Source: JAXMCK01 sp046349395 (GTDB taxonomy: Bacteria > Pseudomonadota > Alphaproteobacteria > Geminicoccales > Geminicoccaceae). Taken from it: 64,000 nt of DNA. The notes under the pieces were generated by a model. The model was not told the DNA's origin and ran no database searches. It saw nothing but the letters and a program-made list of their open reading frames with translations. Below, piece by piece: positions 8,110 to 16,380 of this stretch. The DNA is taken from the NCBI GenBank assembly GCA_046349395.1, contig JAXMCK010000007.1:124001-188000 (forward strand). Reading direction: 5' to 3'. The position numbers were made by a program, and so were the translations under genes. How positions within the stretch are numbered: the stretch's first letter is position 1; the number at the start of each line of letters is the position of its first letter.

Positions 8110-11100
8110 ATGACCATTCTCTCCGACCTGCCGCCGCCGACCGACGAGCCGCTGCGGGCGGCGATCGACGGCACCTACCATGTCGACGAGACCGAAGCGG
8201 TTGAGGCCCTGCTGCACGACCTGCGCTTCGACACTGCGACCCGCGAGCGGATCCAGTCGCGCGCGAGGCGGCTGGCCCATCGGCTCCGCTCCGAGAGTGC
8301 GGGTGCGGGCGGGGTCGAGGCCTTCATGCACGCCTACAGCCTGGATACGCAGGAAGGCGTCATGCTCATGTGCCTCGCCGAGGCGCTGCTGCGCGTACCC
8401 GACGCCGAGACCCAGGACCGGCTGATCCGGGACAAAATCGCGGACGTCGACTGGCAGAAGCGCGTGGCGCGCTCGGAGAGCTTCCTGCTCAACGCCGGCG
8501 CCTTCGGCCTCATGCTGTCCGGCCGCGTCATGTCGTGGGGCGAGCAGGGGCTGGAGGTGCCGGGACGCCTCGGCCGGCTCGTCTCCAGGCTCGGCGAACC
8601 CGTCGTGCGCGAGGCGATGCGCCAAGCGATGCGCATCATGGGCCAGCAGTTCGTGTTGGGGCAGACGATCGACCAGGCGATCGAGCGCGCCCGCAAGCTG
8701 CACGAGCAGGGCTTCCTCTACTCCTACGACATGCTGGGCGAGGGGGCGAAGACCGCCAACGACGCGCAGCGTTATCTCGACTCCTACCTCAACGCCCTGA
8801 ACTGCATCGCCGCTACGGCACCCAAGGCCGACCTGCTGCGCCGCCCCAGCCTGTCGATCAAGCTGTCGGCCCTGCATCCCCGCTACGAGTTCCAGCACAT
8901 CCACCGCCTGCAGGCCGAGCTGGTGCCGCGCCTGCGCGACTTGCTGGTCCAGGCCCGCCGGCTCGATGTCGCCATCACCATCGACGCCGAGGAGACCGAC
9001 CGGCTCGAGCCCTCCCTCGACATCCTGGAGACGCTGGCCCGCGACGAGGCGCTGCGCGGCTGGTCGGGTCTGGGCCTCGCCGTCCAGGCTTACCAGAAGC
9101 GCGCCGTGTACGTGATCGACTGGCTGGCAGCACTCGCCCGCAGCACGAAGCGGCGCATTCCCGTCCGCCTCGTGAAAGGGGCCTACTGGGACGGCGAGAT
9201 CAAGCGGGCGCAGCAGTCCGGGGTCGACGACTATCCCGTCTTCACCCGCAAGATCGCGACCGACGTCTCCTACCTCGCCTGCGCCAAGCGCCTCCTGGAT
9301 GGCGGCGACCTGTTTTATCCCGCCTTCGCCACCCACAACGCGCACACCATCGCCGCCGTCGTCGAGATCGCCGGCAACCGCCGCGGCTTCGAGTTCCAGA
9401 AACTGCACGGCATGGGCGACCCGCTCTACCGCGAGCTGGCCGCGGTCGAGGATGTGGGCGTGCCCTGCCGGGTCTATGCGCCGGTCGGCAGCCACAAGGA
9501 GCTGCTGCCCTACCTCGTCCGTCGTCTGCTGGAGAACGGAGCCAACAGCTCCTTCGTCCACCAGGTCGTCGATCCCGAGACCAGCCTCGAGGAGCTGATC
9601 GCCGATCCCGTGCTGCGCCTCGCCAAGGTGGAGCCGAAGCCGCACCCGGCCATTCCGCGCCCCTCGCAGCTGTTCGCGCCGAGGCGCAACGCCGCCGGCT
9701 TCGACCTCAGCCAGCGCAGTGCGGCCGCCGTGCTCCGCGCCGAGCTGAAGTCGGCGCTCGCCGAGCCGCACCGGGCCGCACCATCGGTCGGGCATGGCGA
9801 AGCCAAGCCGCGCTCGGTGCTCAACCCCGCCGACCGCCGCGAGGTCGTCGGCGAGGTGATCTTCGCCGATGCCGCCGCCGCCGACCGTGCGCTGGCTCTG
9901 GCGCACAAGGGCTTTCCCGGCTGGGCGGCGACGCCCGTCGACACCCGAGCCACGATCCTGGAGCGCGCCGCCGATCTGTTCGAGGCCGAGCACGGGCTGC
10001 TGATCGGCCTCTGCATCAAGGAGGCGGGCAAGACGGTAGTCGACGCGCTGGCCGACTGGCGCGAGGCGATCGACTTCCTGCGCTACTACGCGGCCGAGGC
10101 GCGCCGCCTCATGGGCCAGCCGATCGAGCTACCCGGACCCACCGGCGAGTCGAACCGGATGACGCTGCATCCGCGCGGCGTCTTCGTCGCGATCAGCCCC
10201 TGGAACTTCCCGATCGCGATCTTCACCGGCCAGGTCGCGGCAGCACTCGCGACCGGCAACAGCGTCGTCGCCAAGCCCGCCGAAGCGACCTCGCTCCTGG
10301 GCGGGGCCATCGTCGGCATCCTGCACCGCGCCGGTGTGCCGGAAAACGCCCTGGTCCATCTGCCGGGCGAGGGCGGGGTGCTGGGCCCGCTGCTCGTCGC
10401 CGACCCGCGCACGGCGGGTGTGGTCTTCACCGGCTCGACGCAGACGGCGCGCGCCATCAACCGCGCCATGGCGGCGACCGACCACCCGATCCGCCCGCTG
10501 ATCGCCGAGACGGGCGGCCTCAACGCGCTGATCGTCGACAACACCGCCCTGCCGGAGCAGGTCGTCGCGGATGCCGTCGAGAGCGGCTTCCGCTCCACCG
10601 GCCAGCGCTGCTCGGCCCTGCGTATTCTGGCCCTGCAGGAGGAGATCGCGCCCAAAGTGGTCGAGATGCTGGAGGGTGCGATGGCCCAGCTCCGCGTCGG
10701 CGATCCGGGCCAGATGGAGACCGACGTGGGCCCCGTCATCGGCGAGGAAGCGAAGCGCAACCTCGTCCGCCACATCGACGAGATCGCGGCCCATGGCCGC
10801 CTCGTCTACGCATGTCCGCTCGACGACCGCCACGTGAACGGCAGCTTTGTCGCCCCAACGCTGATCGAGATCGACCGCGTCGATCGCCTTGTCCGCGAGC
10901 CCTTCGGCCCCGTCCTGCACGTCGTCCGCTGGCACGGCGACCGCCTCGACGAGACGATCGACGCCGTGAACGCCTCGGGCTTCGGCCTCACCTTTGGCAT
11001 CCATTCGCGCATCGACGACACGATCGACCACGTCACCGCCCGGATCCGGGCCGGCAACATCTACGTCAACCGCAACATCATCGGTGCCGTCGTCGGCTCC

Positions 11101-11259
11101 CAACCCTTCGGCGGCGAGGGCCTCTCAGGCACCGGCTTCAAGGCCGGCGGCCCGAACTACCTGCTGCGCTTCACCACCGAGCGGACGCTGACGGTGAACA
11201 CGGCCGCGGTCGGCGGCAACCTGGCGCTGCTCGGGGCGCTGGAGGACGGATCAACATAG
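8110..11259 (+). CDS. putA: Bifunctional proline dehydrogenase / P5C dehydrogenase
   Basis: 1,049-residue PutA that oxidises proline to glutamate in two steps (FAD-dependent then NAD-dependent). Seen: proline-dehydrogenase barrel motifs RLVKGAYWDGEIKRAQ, FATHNAHTI and the YAPVGSHKELLPYL/RRLLENGANSSF block; then an aldehyde dehydrogenase with TPW-like SPWNFPIAIFTGQVAAAL, catalytic cysteine C834 in GQRCSALR, and the FGGEGLSGTG tail. There is no N-terminal ribbon-helix-helix, so it is a minimal, non-DNA-binding PutA. Single-gene unit, 51 bases after the SDR gene. No strong Shine-Dalgarno. Confidence 0.96.
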   Translation: MTILSDLPPPTDEPLRAAIDGTYHVDETEAVEALLHDLRFDTATRERIQSRARRLAHRLRSESAGAGGVEAFMHAYSLDTQEGVMLMCLAEALLRVPDAETQDRLIRDKIADVDWQKRVARSESFLLNAGAFGLMLSGRVMSWGEQGLEVPGRLGRLVSRLGEPVVREAMRQAMRIMGQQFVLGQTIDQAIERARKLHEQGFLYSYDMLGEGAKTANDAQRYLDSYLNALNCIAATAPKADLLRRPSLSIKLSALHPRYEFQHIHRLQAELVPRLRDLLVQARRLDVAITIDAEETDRLEPSLDILETLARDEALRGWSGLGLAVQAYQKRAVYVIDWLAALARSTKRRIPVRLVKGAYWDGEIKRAQQSGVDDYPVFTRKIATDVSYLACAKRLLDGGDLFYPAFATHNAHTIAAVVEIAGNRRGFEFQKLHGMGDPLYRELAAVEDVGVPCRVYAPVGSHKELLPYLVRRLLENGANSSFVHQVVDPETSLEELIADPVLRLAKVEPKPHPAIPRPSQLFAPRRNAAGFDLSQRSAAAVLRAELKSALAEPHRAAPSVGHGEAKPRSVLNPADRREVVGEVIFADAAAADRALALAHKGFPGWAATPVDTRATILERAADLFEAEHGLLIGLCIKEAGKTVVDALADWREAIDFLRYYAAEARRLMGQPIELPGPTGESNRMTLHPRGVFVAISPWNFPIAIFTGQVAAALATGNSVVAKPAEATSLLGGAIVGILHRAGVPENALVHLPGEGGVLGPLLVADPRTAGVVFTGSTQTARAINRAMAATDHPIRPLIAETGGLNALIVDNTALPEQVVADAVESGFRSTGQRCSALRILALQEEIAPKVVEMLEGAMAQLRVGDPGQMETDVGPVIGEEAKRNLVRHIDEIAAHGRLVYACPLDDRHVNGSFVAPTLIEIDRVDRLVREPFGPVLHVVRWHGDRLDETIDAVNASGFGLTFGIHSRIDDTIDHVTARIRAGNIYVNRNIIGAVVGSQPFGGEGLSGTGFKAGGPNYLLRFTTERTLTVNTAAVGGNLALLGALEDGST

Positions 11260-11290
11260 CCGCGCGGGTTGCCGTCGCTTCGCTCGTCTG

Positions 11291-11318
11291 GTGACAATGG
11301 GTGTGGCGCCGCTATCAT
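11291..11318 (+). promoter_or_regulatory. Predicted sigma-70 promoter of the TIR-ROCO gene
   Basis: GTGACA (11291-11296) and TATCAT (11313-11318), each 5 of 6 to the -35/-10 consensus, are spaced 16 bases. The expected transcription start, about 7 bases past the -10, falls at the A of ATG 11325, which would make the transcript leaderless; no Shine-Dalgarno precedes that ATG. Inference from consensus only. Confidence 0.5.
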
Positions 11319-11324
11319 CCGAAC

Positions 11325-14300
11325 ATGTTGTCCCTCGGCGATCCTCTCTCCATCGCTCGCGCCCGCATCGCCGAGGAGTCGGAACAGCGCACCGGCAGAC
11401 TTGATCTCTCCGATCTCGACTTGCTGAGACTTCCCGACGAGCTGCTTCAGCTGCAGCATTTGCGCGCGCTCGACTGCTCGTACACGCAGGTTGCCGATCT
11501 GGGACCGCTGGCCGGGCTCACCGCCCTGCAGCAGCTCGACTGCAGGGAGACGCCGGTTGTCGATCTGGGACCGCTGGCCGGGCTCACCGCCCTGCAGCAG
11601 CTCAACTGCGAGTCCACGCCGGTTGCCGATCTGGGACCGCTGGCCGGGCTCACCGCCCTGCAGCAGCTCGACTGCAGGGGGACGCCGGTTGCCGATCTGG
11701 GACCGCTGGCCGGGCTCACCGCCCTGCAGCAGCTCGACTGCAGGTCCACGCCGGTTGCCGATCTGGGACCGCTGGCCGGGCTCACCGCCCTGCAGCAGCT
11801 CGTCTGCGGGTTCACGCCGGTTGCCGATCTGGGACCGCTGGCCGGGCTCACCGCCCTGCAGCAGCTCAACTGCGAGTCCACGCCGGTTGTCGATCTGGGA
11901 CCGCTGGCCGGGCTCACCGCCCTGCAGCAGCTCGACTGCTCGGGGACGCCGGTTGTCGATCTGGGACCGCTGGCCGGGCTCACCGCCCTGCAGCAGCTCG
12001 TCTGCAGGTCCACGCAGGTTGCCGATCTGGGACCGCTGGCCGGGCTCACCGCCCTGCAGCAGCTCGTCTGCTGGTCCACGCAGGTTGCCGATCTGGGACC
12101 GCTGGCCGGGCTCACCGCCCTGCAGCAGCTCGACTGCTCGGGGACGCCGGTTGCCGATCTGGGACCGCTGGCCGGGCTCACCGCCCTGCAGCAGCTCGAC
12201 TGCTCGGGCTGCTGCCTACAGTCCCTGCAACCCGTGCTCGACCTGCCGAGGCTTCGAGAGCTGGTGCTATTCGAAGGCGAAGTGGCAGGACTGCCGGCGG
12301 AAATACTGTCTGACTCGGAGGGCGCAAACTGTCTTGATTCCGTTCGTGCCCACCTCGCGGACCTGGGGAGCGAGGCTGTCACTATCGACGAGGTGCGCGT
12401 TCTCCTGATCGGCAATGGTCGGGTCGGAAAGACTCAGATCGCACGCTGGCTCGCCGGAGAGCCGTTCGAGACGGCGTGGAACTCGACTCACGGAATCTCC
12501 GTCAGGACCGCGTCACTGGGCGACGACGGTCCGACCCGTCTCCTGATCTGGGACTTCGGCGGGCAGGATATCTATCATAGCACGCACGCGCTGTTCCTGC
12601 GAACCCCGGCCATTCTCGTCGTCGTCTGGGCCAAGGCGGAGGAGCAGCTCGCCGCTTACGATCACGACGGCCACAAGTTCCGAAACTTTCCGGTCCGCTT
12701 TTGGATCGACCTCGTCAGGCACCAGGCAGACCCGCGCAGCCCCCTCCTCATCGTGCAGACCAAGTGCGACCGCCCCGAACAGGAGGTCGCGCACCCACCG
12801 GTGCCGCAGGAGGCGCTCCAAGGTTTAGGCTATGCTGCGCCGTTCAGCATCAGCGTGAAGGTGGGATACGGCCTCGGCACGCTGCGTGAGAAGCTGCGCC
12901 GCGCCGTGACCATGCTGCGAAGGGATCGACCCGGCGACATCCGGATCGGGGCCGGTCGGTTGCGGGTGCAGCGCCGGCTCGAGGCGCTGCGTGAAGCGGA
13001 CCAGGCGCTGCCGACCGCCGAGCGCAAGCACCGGCTCGTCGAGCGAAGCGACTTCGAAAGAATGTGCGAGGAGGAGGGCGGCGTCAGCTCACCGCTGGAG
13101 CTGCTGAAGTATCTCGACGCGAACGGGACGGTGTTCTACCGCCAGGGGCTTTTCGGCGACCGCATCGTCTTCGACCAGAGCTGGGCATTCGAGGCCATCT
13201 ACGCCGTCTTCGAGCGGACCCGGGCGTATGCCACGCTCCGGCGCCTACGAGGACGGTTCACACGGACGGACCTCGCCAACCTCGTCTGGCAGCAGCACAG
13301 CCCCGATGATCAGGACCTGCTGCTGAGCATGATGCAGTCCTGCGGCATCTGCTTCCGACATCGGACCCTCGAAGGCCCCGAGGGCGAGGAGATCGAGTAC
13401 ATCGCGCCGGAGCTGCTTCCGGAACGCGACGAGATCGGCTGGTCGTTGGCATCGATCTGGAACGAAGAAGGTCCGACGCAGGAAGTGGATTTCAGGTACG
13501 GTTTTCTCCACGAAGGCCTGATCCGCCAGGTCATGTCGACGATCGGAGAAACCGCGGGCGCCGAACCCGTCTACTGGCGCGGAGGCCTCTGCGGCTATGA
13601 GCTCGCCACCCGAAGCCGGCTGCTGATCGAAGAGGAGCGGTCGCCGGACGAGTGGCACGGACAGATACGCATCCGCACGCAGGGCGGCGACATGGCGCTG
13701 CTGCTCGAAAAAGCGGTCAGGATTGTCGAGCAAGCGCAGCAGAAGCTCGGTCTCGTCCCCGAGCGAGTTGCAAGACCGACGGCTCCTATACTGCACGCTG
13801 AAACCGAGTCACTGGTGCACCGCCGCGCATCGGAACTGCAGATGGGCCAAGAGAAGCCGGCCAGGCGCGAATGGTATGTCTCCTATGCCTGGGGCGACGC
13901 AACTCCCGCCGGCAAGGAGCGCGAGAAGGTCGTTGACGATCTCTGCGGTGCCGCGGCGGCGCGCGGCTTCGAGATCATACGCGACAAGAACATTCTCTCT
14001 CTTGGCGAGAAGATCTCTCGCTTCATGGGACGGATCGGTGGCGGCGATCGGATCTTCGTGATCCTCAGCGACAAATACCTGCGTTCCTCGTTCTGCATTT
14101 ACGAGCTGTCCGAGATCTGGCGGAACAGCCGCCATGATCCGGAAACACTGCTGGAGCGTGTGCGCATCTACACGCTTGGCGATGCTGAGATTTGGTCGCT
14201 ACGCGGACGCGCTGGATACGCCAGATACTGGGACGAGGAATACAAGGCGCTGGAGGCCGACCAGCGCTATCTCGGCGAGCGCGACCTCATCGCCCATCGC

Positions 14301-14411
14301 CGCATGAAGCAATTCACACTGATTGTCGGCGACATCCTGGCGACGTTCGCGGACATCGTGCAGCCCCGCAGCTTCGACGACCTCGTCAAGTACGGCTTCG
14401 ACGAGACCTGA
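11325..14411 (+). CDS. LRR-ROC-COR-TIR protein (TIR-bearing ROCO GTPase)
   Basis: 1,028 residues in four parts. Residues 26-55: N-terminal LRR cap. 56-297: eleven 22-residue leucine-rich repeats, almost identical. About 355-520: Roc GTPase with P-loop GNGRVGKT (363-370), switch II DFGGQ (410-414) and TKCD (479-482). About 540-840: COR region including FDQSWAFEAIYAVF. 847-1000: TIR domain starting REWYVSYAWGD, with VVDDLC, RDKNILSLGEKI, IFVILSDKYLRSSFC and E927 in CIYELSEIW at the place of the catalytic NADase glutamate. ROCO proteins dimerise and switch with GTP; TIR domains cleave NAD+ in bacterial immunity. The combination suggests a ligand-sensing abortive-infection protein, which is inference. 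Start: ATG 11325 is preferred; GTG 11301 is possible. It stands alone between putA and a convergent gene. Confidence 0.88.
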   Translation: MLSLGDPLSIARARIAEESEQRTGRLDLSDLDLLRLPDELLQLQHLRALDCSYTQVADLGPLAGLTALQQLDCRETPVVDLGPLAGLTALQQLNCESTPVADLGPLAGLTALQQLDCRGTPVADLGPLAGLTALQQLDCRSTPVADLGPLAGLTALQQLVCGFTPVADLGPLAGLTALQQLNCESTPVVDLGPLAGLTALQQLDCSGTPVVDLGPLAGLTALQQLVCRSTQVADLGPLAGLTALQQLVCWSTQVADLGPLAGLTALQQLDCSGTPVADLGPLAGLTALQQLDCSGCCLQSLQPVLDLPRLRELVLFEGEVAGLPAEILSDSEGANCLDSVRAHLADLGSEAVTIDEVRVLLIGNGRVGKTQIARWLAGEPFETAWNSTHGISVRTASLGDDGPTRLLIWDFGGQDIYHSTHALFLRTPAILVVVWAKAEEQLAAYDHDGHKFRNFPVRFWIDLVRHQADPRSPLLIVQTKCDRPEQEVAHPPVPQEALQGLGYAAPFSISVKVGYGLGTLREKLRRAVTMLRRDRPGDIRIGAGRLRVQRRLEALREADQALPTAERKHRLVERSDFERMCEEEGGVSSPLELLKYLDANGTVFYRQGLFGDRIVFDQSWAFEAIYAVFERTRAYATLRRLRGRFTRTDLANLVWQQHSPDDQDLLLSMMQSCGICFRHRTLEGPEGEEIEYIAPELLPERDEIGWSLASIWNEEGPTQEVDFRYGFLHEGLIRQVMSTIGETAGAEPVYWRGGLCGYELATRSRLLIEEERSPDEWHGQIRIRTQGGDMALLLEKAVRIVEQAQQKLGLVPERVARPTAPILHAETESLVHRRASELQMGQEKPARREWYVSYAWGDATPAGKEREKVVDDLCGAAAARGFEIIRDKNILSLGEKISRFMGRIGGGDRIFVILSDKYLRSSFCIYELSEIWRNSRHDPETLLERVRIYTLGDAEIWSLRGRAGYARYWDEEYKALEADQRYLGERDLIAHRRMKQFTLIVGDILATFADIVQPRSFDDLVKYGFDET
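11490..12215 (+). repeat. Eleven tandem 66-bp leucine-rich repeats
   Basis: Eleven head-to-tail copies of a 66-base unit start at 11490 and every 66 bases to 12150. A 42-base core, from the DLGPLAGL codons through the QQL codons, is identical in all eleven. Differences lie only in the remaining codons: V-A/V at the start, D/N/V before the Cys, the two residues after it (RE, ES, RG, RS, GF, ES, SG, RS, WS, SG, SG) and P/Q (TP becomes CC in the last unit). Every change I see replaces an amino acid; none is silent. In LRR geometry these are the exposed positions of the concave beta-sheet. Confidence 0.95.
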
Positions 14412-14423
14412 GAGCGCGCGGTC

Positions 14424-15077
14424 CTACGGCCGCTCGAACGGCACCCGGAGCAGGCACTGGAACTCGCGGGCGAAATCGACCGAGACGCGGGCGTGGACCT
14501 TGCCTTGGCGGTCGAAGAAGCGGCCGGCGCGGATGGGGAAGACGCCCTCGTGCCAGATGTTCGGGTGGATGTAGAGGCCCCTGGTCCCGTCGCACCAGAA
14601 GGCCACGAAGTGCTCCGGCCTCACGTCGTCGCCCGGCAAGGCGAGGGGTACGAGGAACGGAGTGCCGTCGAGCGGGAAAAACAGCTGGCCGCCATCGGGG
14701 TGGTAGTTGGCGTGCCAGAGCAGGACCTGGGTCGGCGCGTCGGTGCTGTCGGGTGAAGCTTCGCCCGGGTCCTTCGACCAGCCCATGAGATAGTGGCCTC
14801 CGACGGCGTTGTTGCGGCCGTAGAGGATGTCGCCCCGCCATTCGAACTCGAACAGGCCCTCGGTGACGCCGCCCTCATCGCCCGTGTCCGGATCCACCGG
14901 CCGCCAGCCCTGGGCCGGCCAGCGCACGATCTCGATGGTGTGGTCGCGATCCTCGATCAGGTAGCCATAGCCGGCGAGGCTGGCGTCATTGGCCTCGACG
15001 ATCGGGATCGTCACCTGTCGCAAGCCGGCCGGGACGCCCGGGTTCAGATAGTCGGGAGCCGTTTGCAGGGTGGTCAT
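14424..15077 (-). CDS. Ureidoglycolate lyase (AllA)-family protein
   Basis: 217-residue cupin-fold protein. The C-terminal half aligns with E. coli AllA: GGQLFFPLDGTPFLVPLALP matches the GTQAFIPM...VVVAL strand pair, and IHPNIWHEGVF matches YHRNVWHHPLF, including the substrate-site Trp-His. It carries about 60 extra N-terminal residues. AllA splits ureidoglycolate into glyoxylate and urea in allantoin breakdown, but no other purine-ring gene is nearby, so the actual substrate is uncertain. Convergent with the TIR-ROCO gene, with 12 bases between the stops. Confidence 0.6.
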   Translation of the reverse strand: MTTLQTAPDYLNPGVPAGLRQVTIPIVEANDASLAGYGYLIEDRDHTIEIVRWPAQGWRPVDPDTGDEGGVTEGLFEFEWRGDILYGRNNAVGGHYLMGWSKDPGEASPDSTDAPTQVLLWHANYHPDGGQLFFPLDGTPFLVPLALPGDDVRPEHFVAFWCDGTRGLYIHPNIWHEGVFPIRAGRFFDRQGKVHARVSVDFAREFQCLLRVPFERP

Positions 15078-15150
15078 CTTGCCGGTCCGCTTCGCTGCCT
15101 CAGCGGCGATTGGCAGATGGCCGGCGACAGTCGCGTGACAGGGGTCTGGA

Positions 15151-15196
15151 AAAGAAAAAGCCCGAGGGCCCTACCTTGCGGCGTTTCCCTCGGGTT
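15151..15196 (-). terminator. Rho-independent terminator downstream of ppk2
   Basis: On the minus strand, CCCGAGGG (15187-15194) pairs with CCCTCGGG (15161-15168) around an 18-base loop, followed by CTTTTTCTTT (complement of 15151-15160). It lies about 105 bases after the ppk2 stop and upstream of the AllA-like gene, so it would separate the two minus-strand units. Confidence 0.75.
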
Positions 15197-15247
15197 CTAA
15201 TGCTCAGCCCTCAGCGCACGTGGATATGCCTCAATCTGCGGTTTGAT

Positions 15248-15267
15248 TTTGTGAGAAAACTCACAAA
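15248..15267. repeat. Perfect 8-bp inverted repeat with AAAA loop
   Basis: TTTGTGAG (15248-15255) and CTCACAAA (15260-15267) are perfect reverse complements flanking AAAA. The surrounding 15,220-15,300 is noticeably AT-richer than the rest. It lies just past the ppk2 stop: possibly a second 3'-end hairpin of that transcript, or an operator for an unseen promoter. Confidence 0.5.
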
Positions 15268-15300
15268 GTCCCCTATTGGTATTAACTCATATGCGTAAGA

Positions 15301-16233
15301 TCAGTCCTCGACACTCAACTCCTGGTCGACAGTGCGGATAATTCGAGGATCCCATTCGAGCAGCGAGGTTCGCTTTTCCGGATAGTCGAAGGCGTGCAGG
15401 AAGTAGCGGATGGCATTCAGCCGTGCCCGCTTCTTGTCGTCGGACTTGACGATGACCCAGGGCGAGTCGGCCGTCGACGTGTAGAAGAACATGTCCTCCT
15501 TCGCCCTGGTGTAGTCTTCCCAGCGCATCTGGCTCTCCATGTCGACCGGCGAGAGCTTCCATTGCTTCAAGGGATCGTTGATGCGGCTGTCGAACCGGCG
15601 CTGTTGCTCCGCTTTGCTGACCGAGAAGTAGAACTTGAACAGCCGGATGCCGGAGCGGATGAGCATCCGCTCGATCTCGGGCACACTGCGCAGGAATTCG
15701 CGCACCTCGTTGTCGGTGCAGAAGCCCATCACGCGCTCGACCATCGAACGGTTGTACCAGCTCCGGTCGAAGAACACGATCTCGCCGCCGGCCGGCAGAT
15801 GGTGGATGTAGCGCTGGAAGTACCATTCCGAGCGCTCGCGGTCGGTCGGCTTGTCGAGGGCGACGACCCGCGCGCCCCGTGGGTTCATGTGCTCGACGAA
15901 GCGCTTGATCGTGCCGCCTTTGCCGGCGGCGTCGCGACCCTCGAAGATGGAGACGATCTTCAGTCCCTGCGCCTTGACGTGGTTCTGCAGCTTCAGCAGC
16001 TCGACGTGCAGCGGGCTGATGAGCTCGACATAGGCACCGAGGTCGAGCTTGCGGAGCGGGCCCTTGCGGTCGTCGTGCGGACGCCGGGTCGTGGTCCTGC
16101 CGGTGACCTCGACGTCGCGTCCCGCGGGCTTGAGGTGAGGTTCCGGCTGAACCCGGCTCAACGCGTCGACCGCGGCACCCTCGCGCTCGAGCACGGCCTC
16201 CTGCACCGAGACCAGATCCGTCGTGTCGGCCAT
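15301..16233 (-). CDS. ppk2: Polyphosphate kinase 2
   Basis: 310-residue PPK2 that moves phosphate between polyphosphate and nucleotides. The core has Walker A FEGRDAAGKGG, the lid-forming RVVALDKPTDRERSEWYFQRY region and Walker B FFDRSWYNRSMVE, followed by QQRRFDSRINDPLKQWKLSP and KKRARLNAIRYFL, all class-I PPK2 blocks. An N-terminal extension of about 65 residues is low-complexity and charged. ATG 16233 is the first start. Divergent from the aldolase gene (147 bases). A terminator sits downstream. Confidence 0.93.
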   Translation of the reverse strand: MADTTDLVSVQEAVLEREGAAVDALSRVQPEPHLKPAGRDVEVTGRTTTRRPHDDRKGPLRKLDLGAYVELISPLHVELLKLQNHVKAQGLKIVSIFEGRDAAGKGGTIKRFVEHMNPRGARVVALDKPTDRERSEWYFQRYIHHLPAGGEIVFFDRSWYNRSMVERVMGFCTDNEVREFLRSVPEIERMLIRSGIRLFKFYFSVSKAEQQRRFDSRINDPLKQWKLSPVDMESQMRWEDYTRAKEDMFFYTSTADSPWVIVKSDDKKRARLNAIRYFLHAFDYPEKRTSLLEWDPRIIRTVDQELSVED

Positions 16234-16380
16234 CCTGCCCTCCTTGGCAAACAGACGGGAATCCCGCTGTCACAATTCTGGGCAACTCGCCATGATCCAA
16301 ATCAAGTTTCCACAATCTCGGGTCCTTGCCCGATGGCCGAGCCGATGAAAGGATCGGCTCGCCCCAGCGGAGCCTCCCGT

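Noticed and set aside
11490..12215. CRISPR array or diversity-generating retroelement target
   Set aside because: Units are contiguous with no unique spacers. No reverse transcriptase, template repeat or adenine-biased variation is present; variable bases include G, C and T.
11447..12415. Long minus-strand open frame (322 codons) across the LRR array
   Set aside because: It is open only because the 66-bp repeat lacks stops in that frame; the product is a Ser/Cys/Arg-rich repeat with no start signals, while the plus strand encodes clear LRRs.
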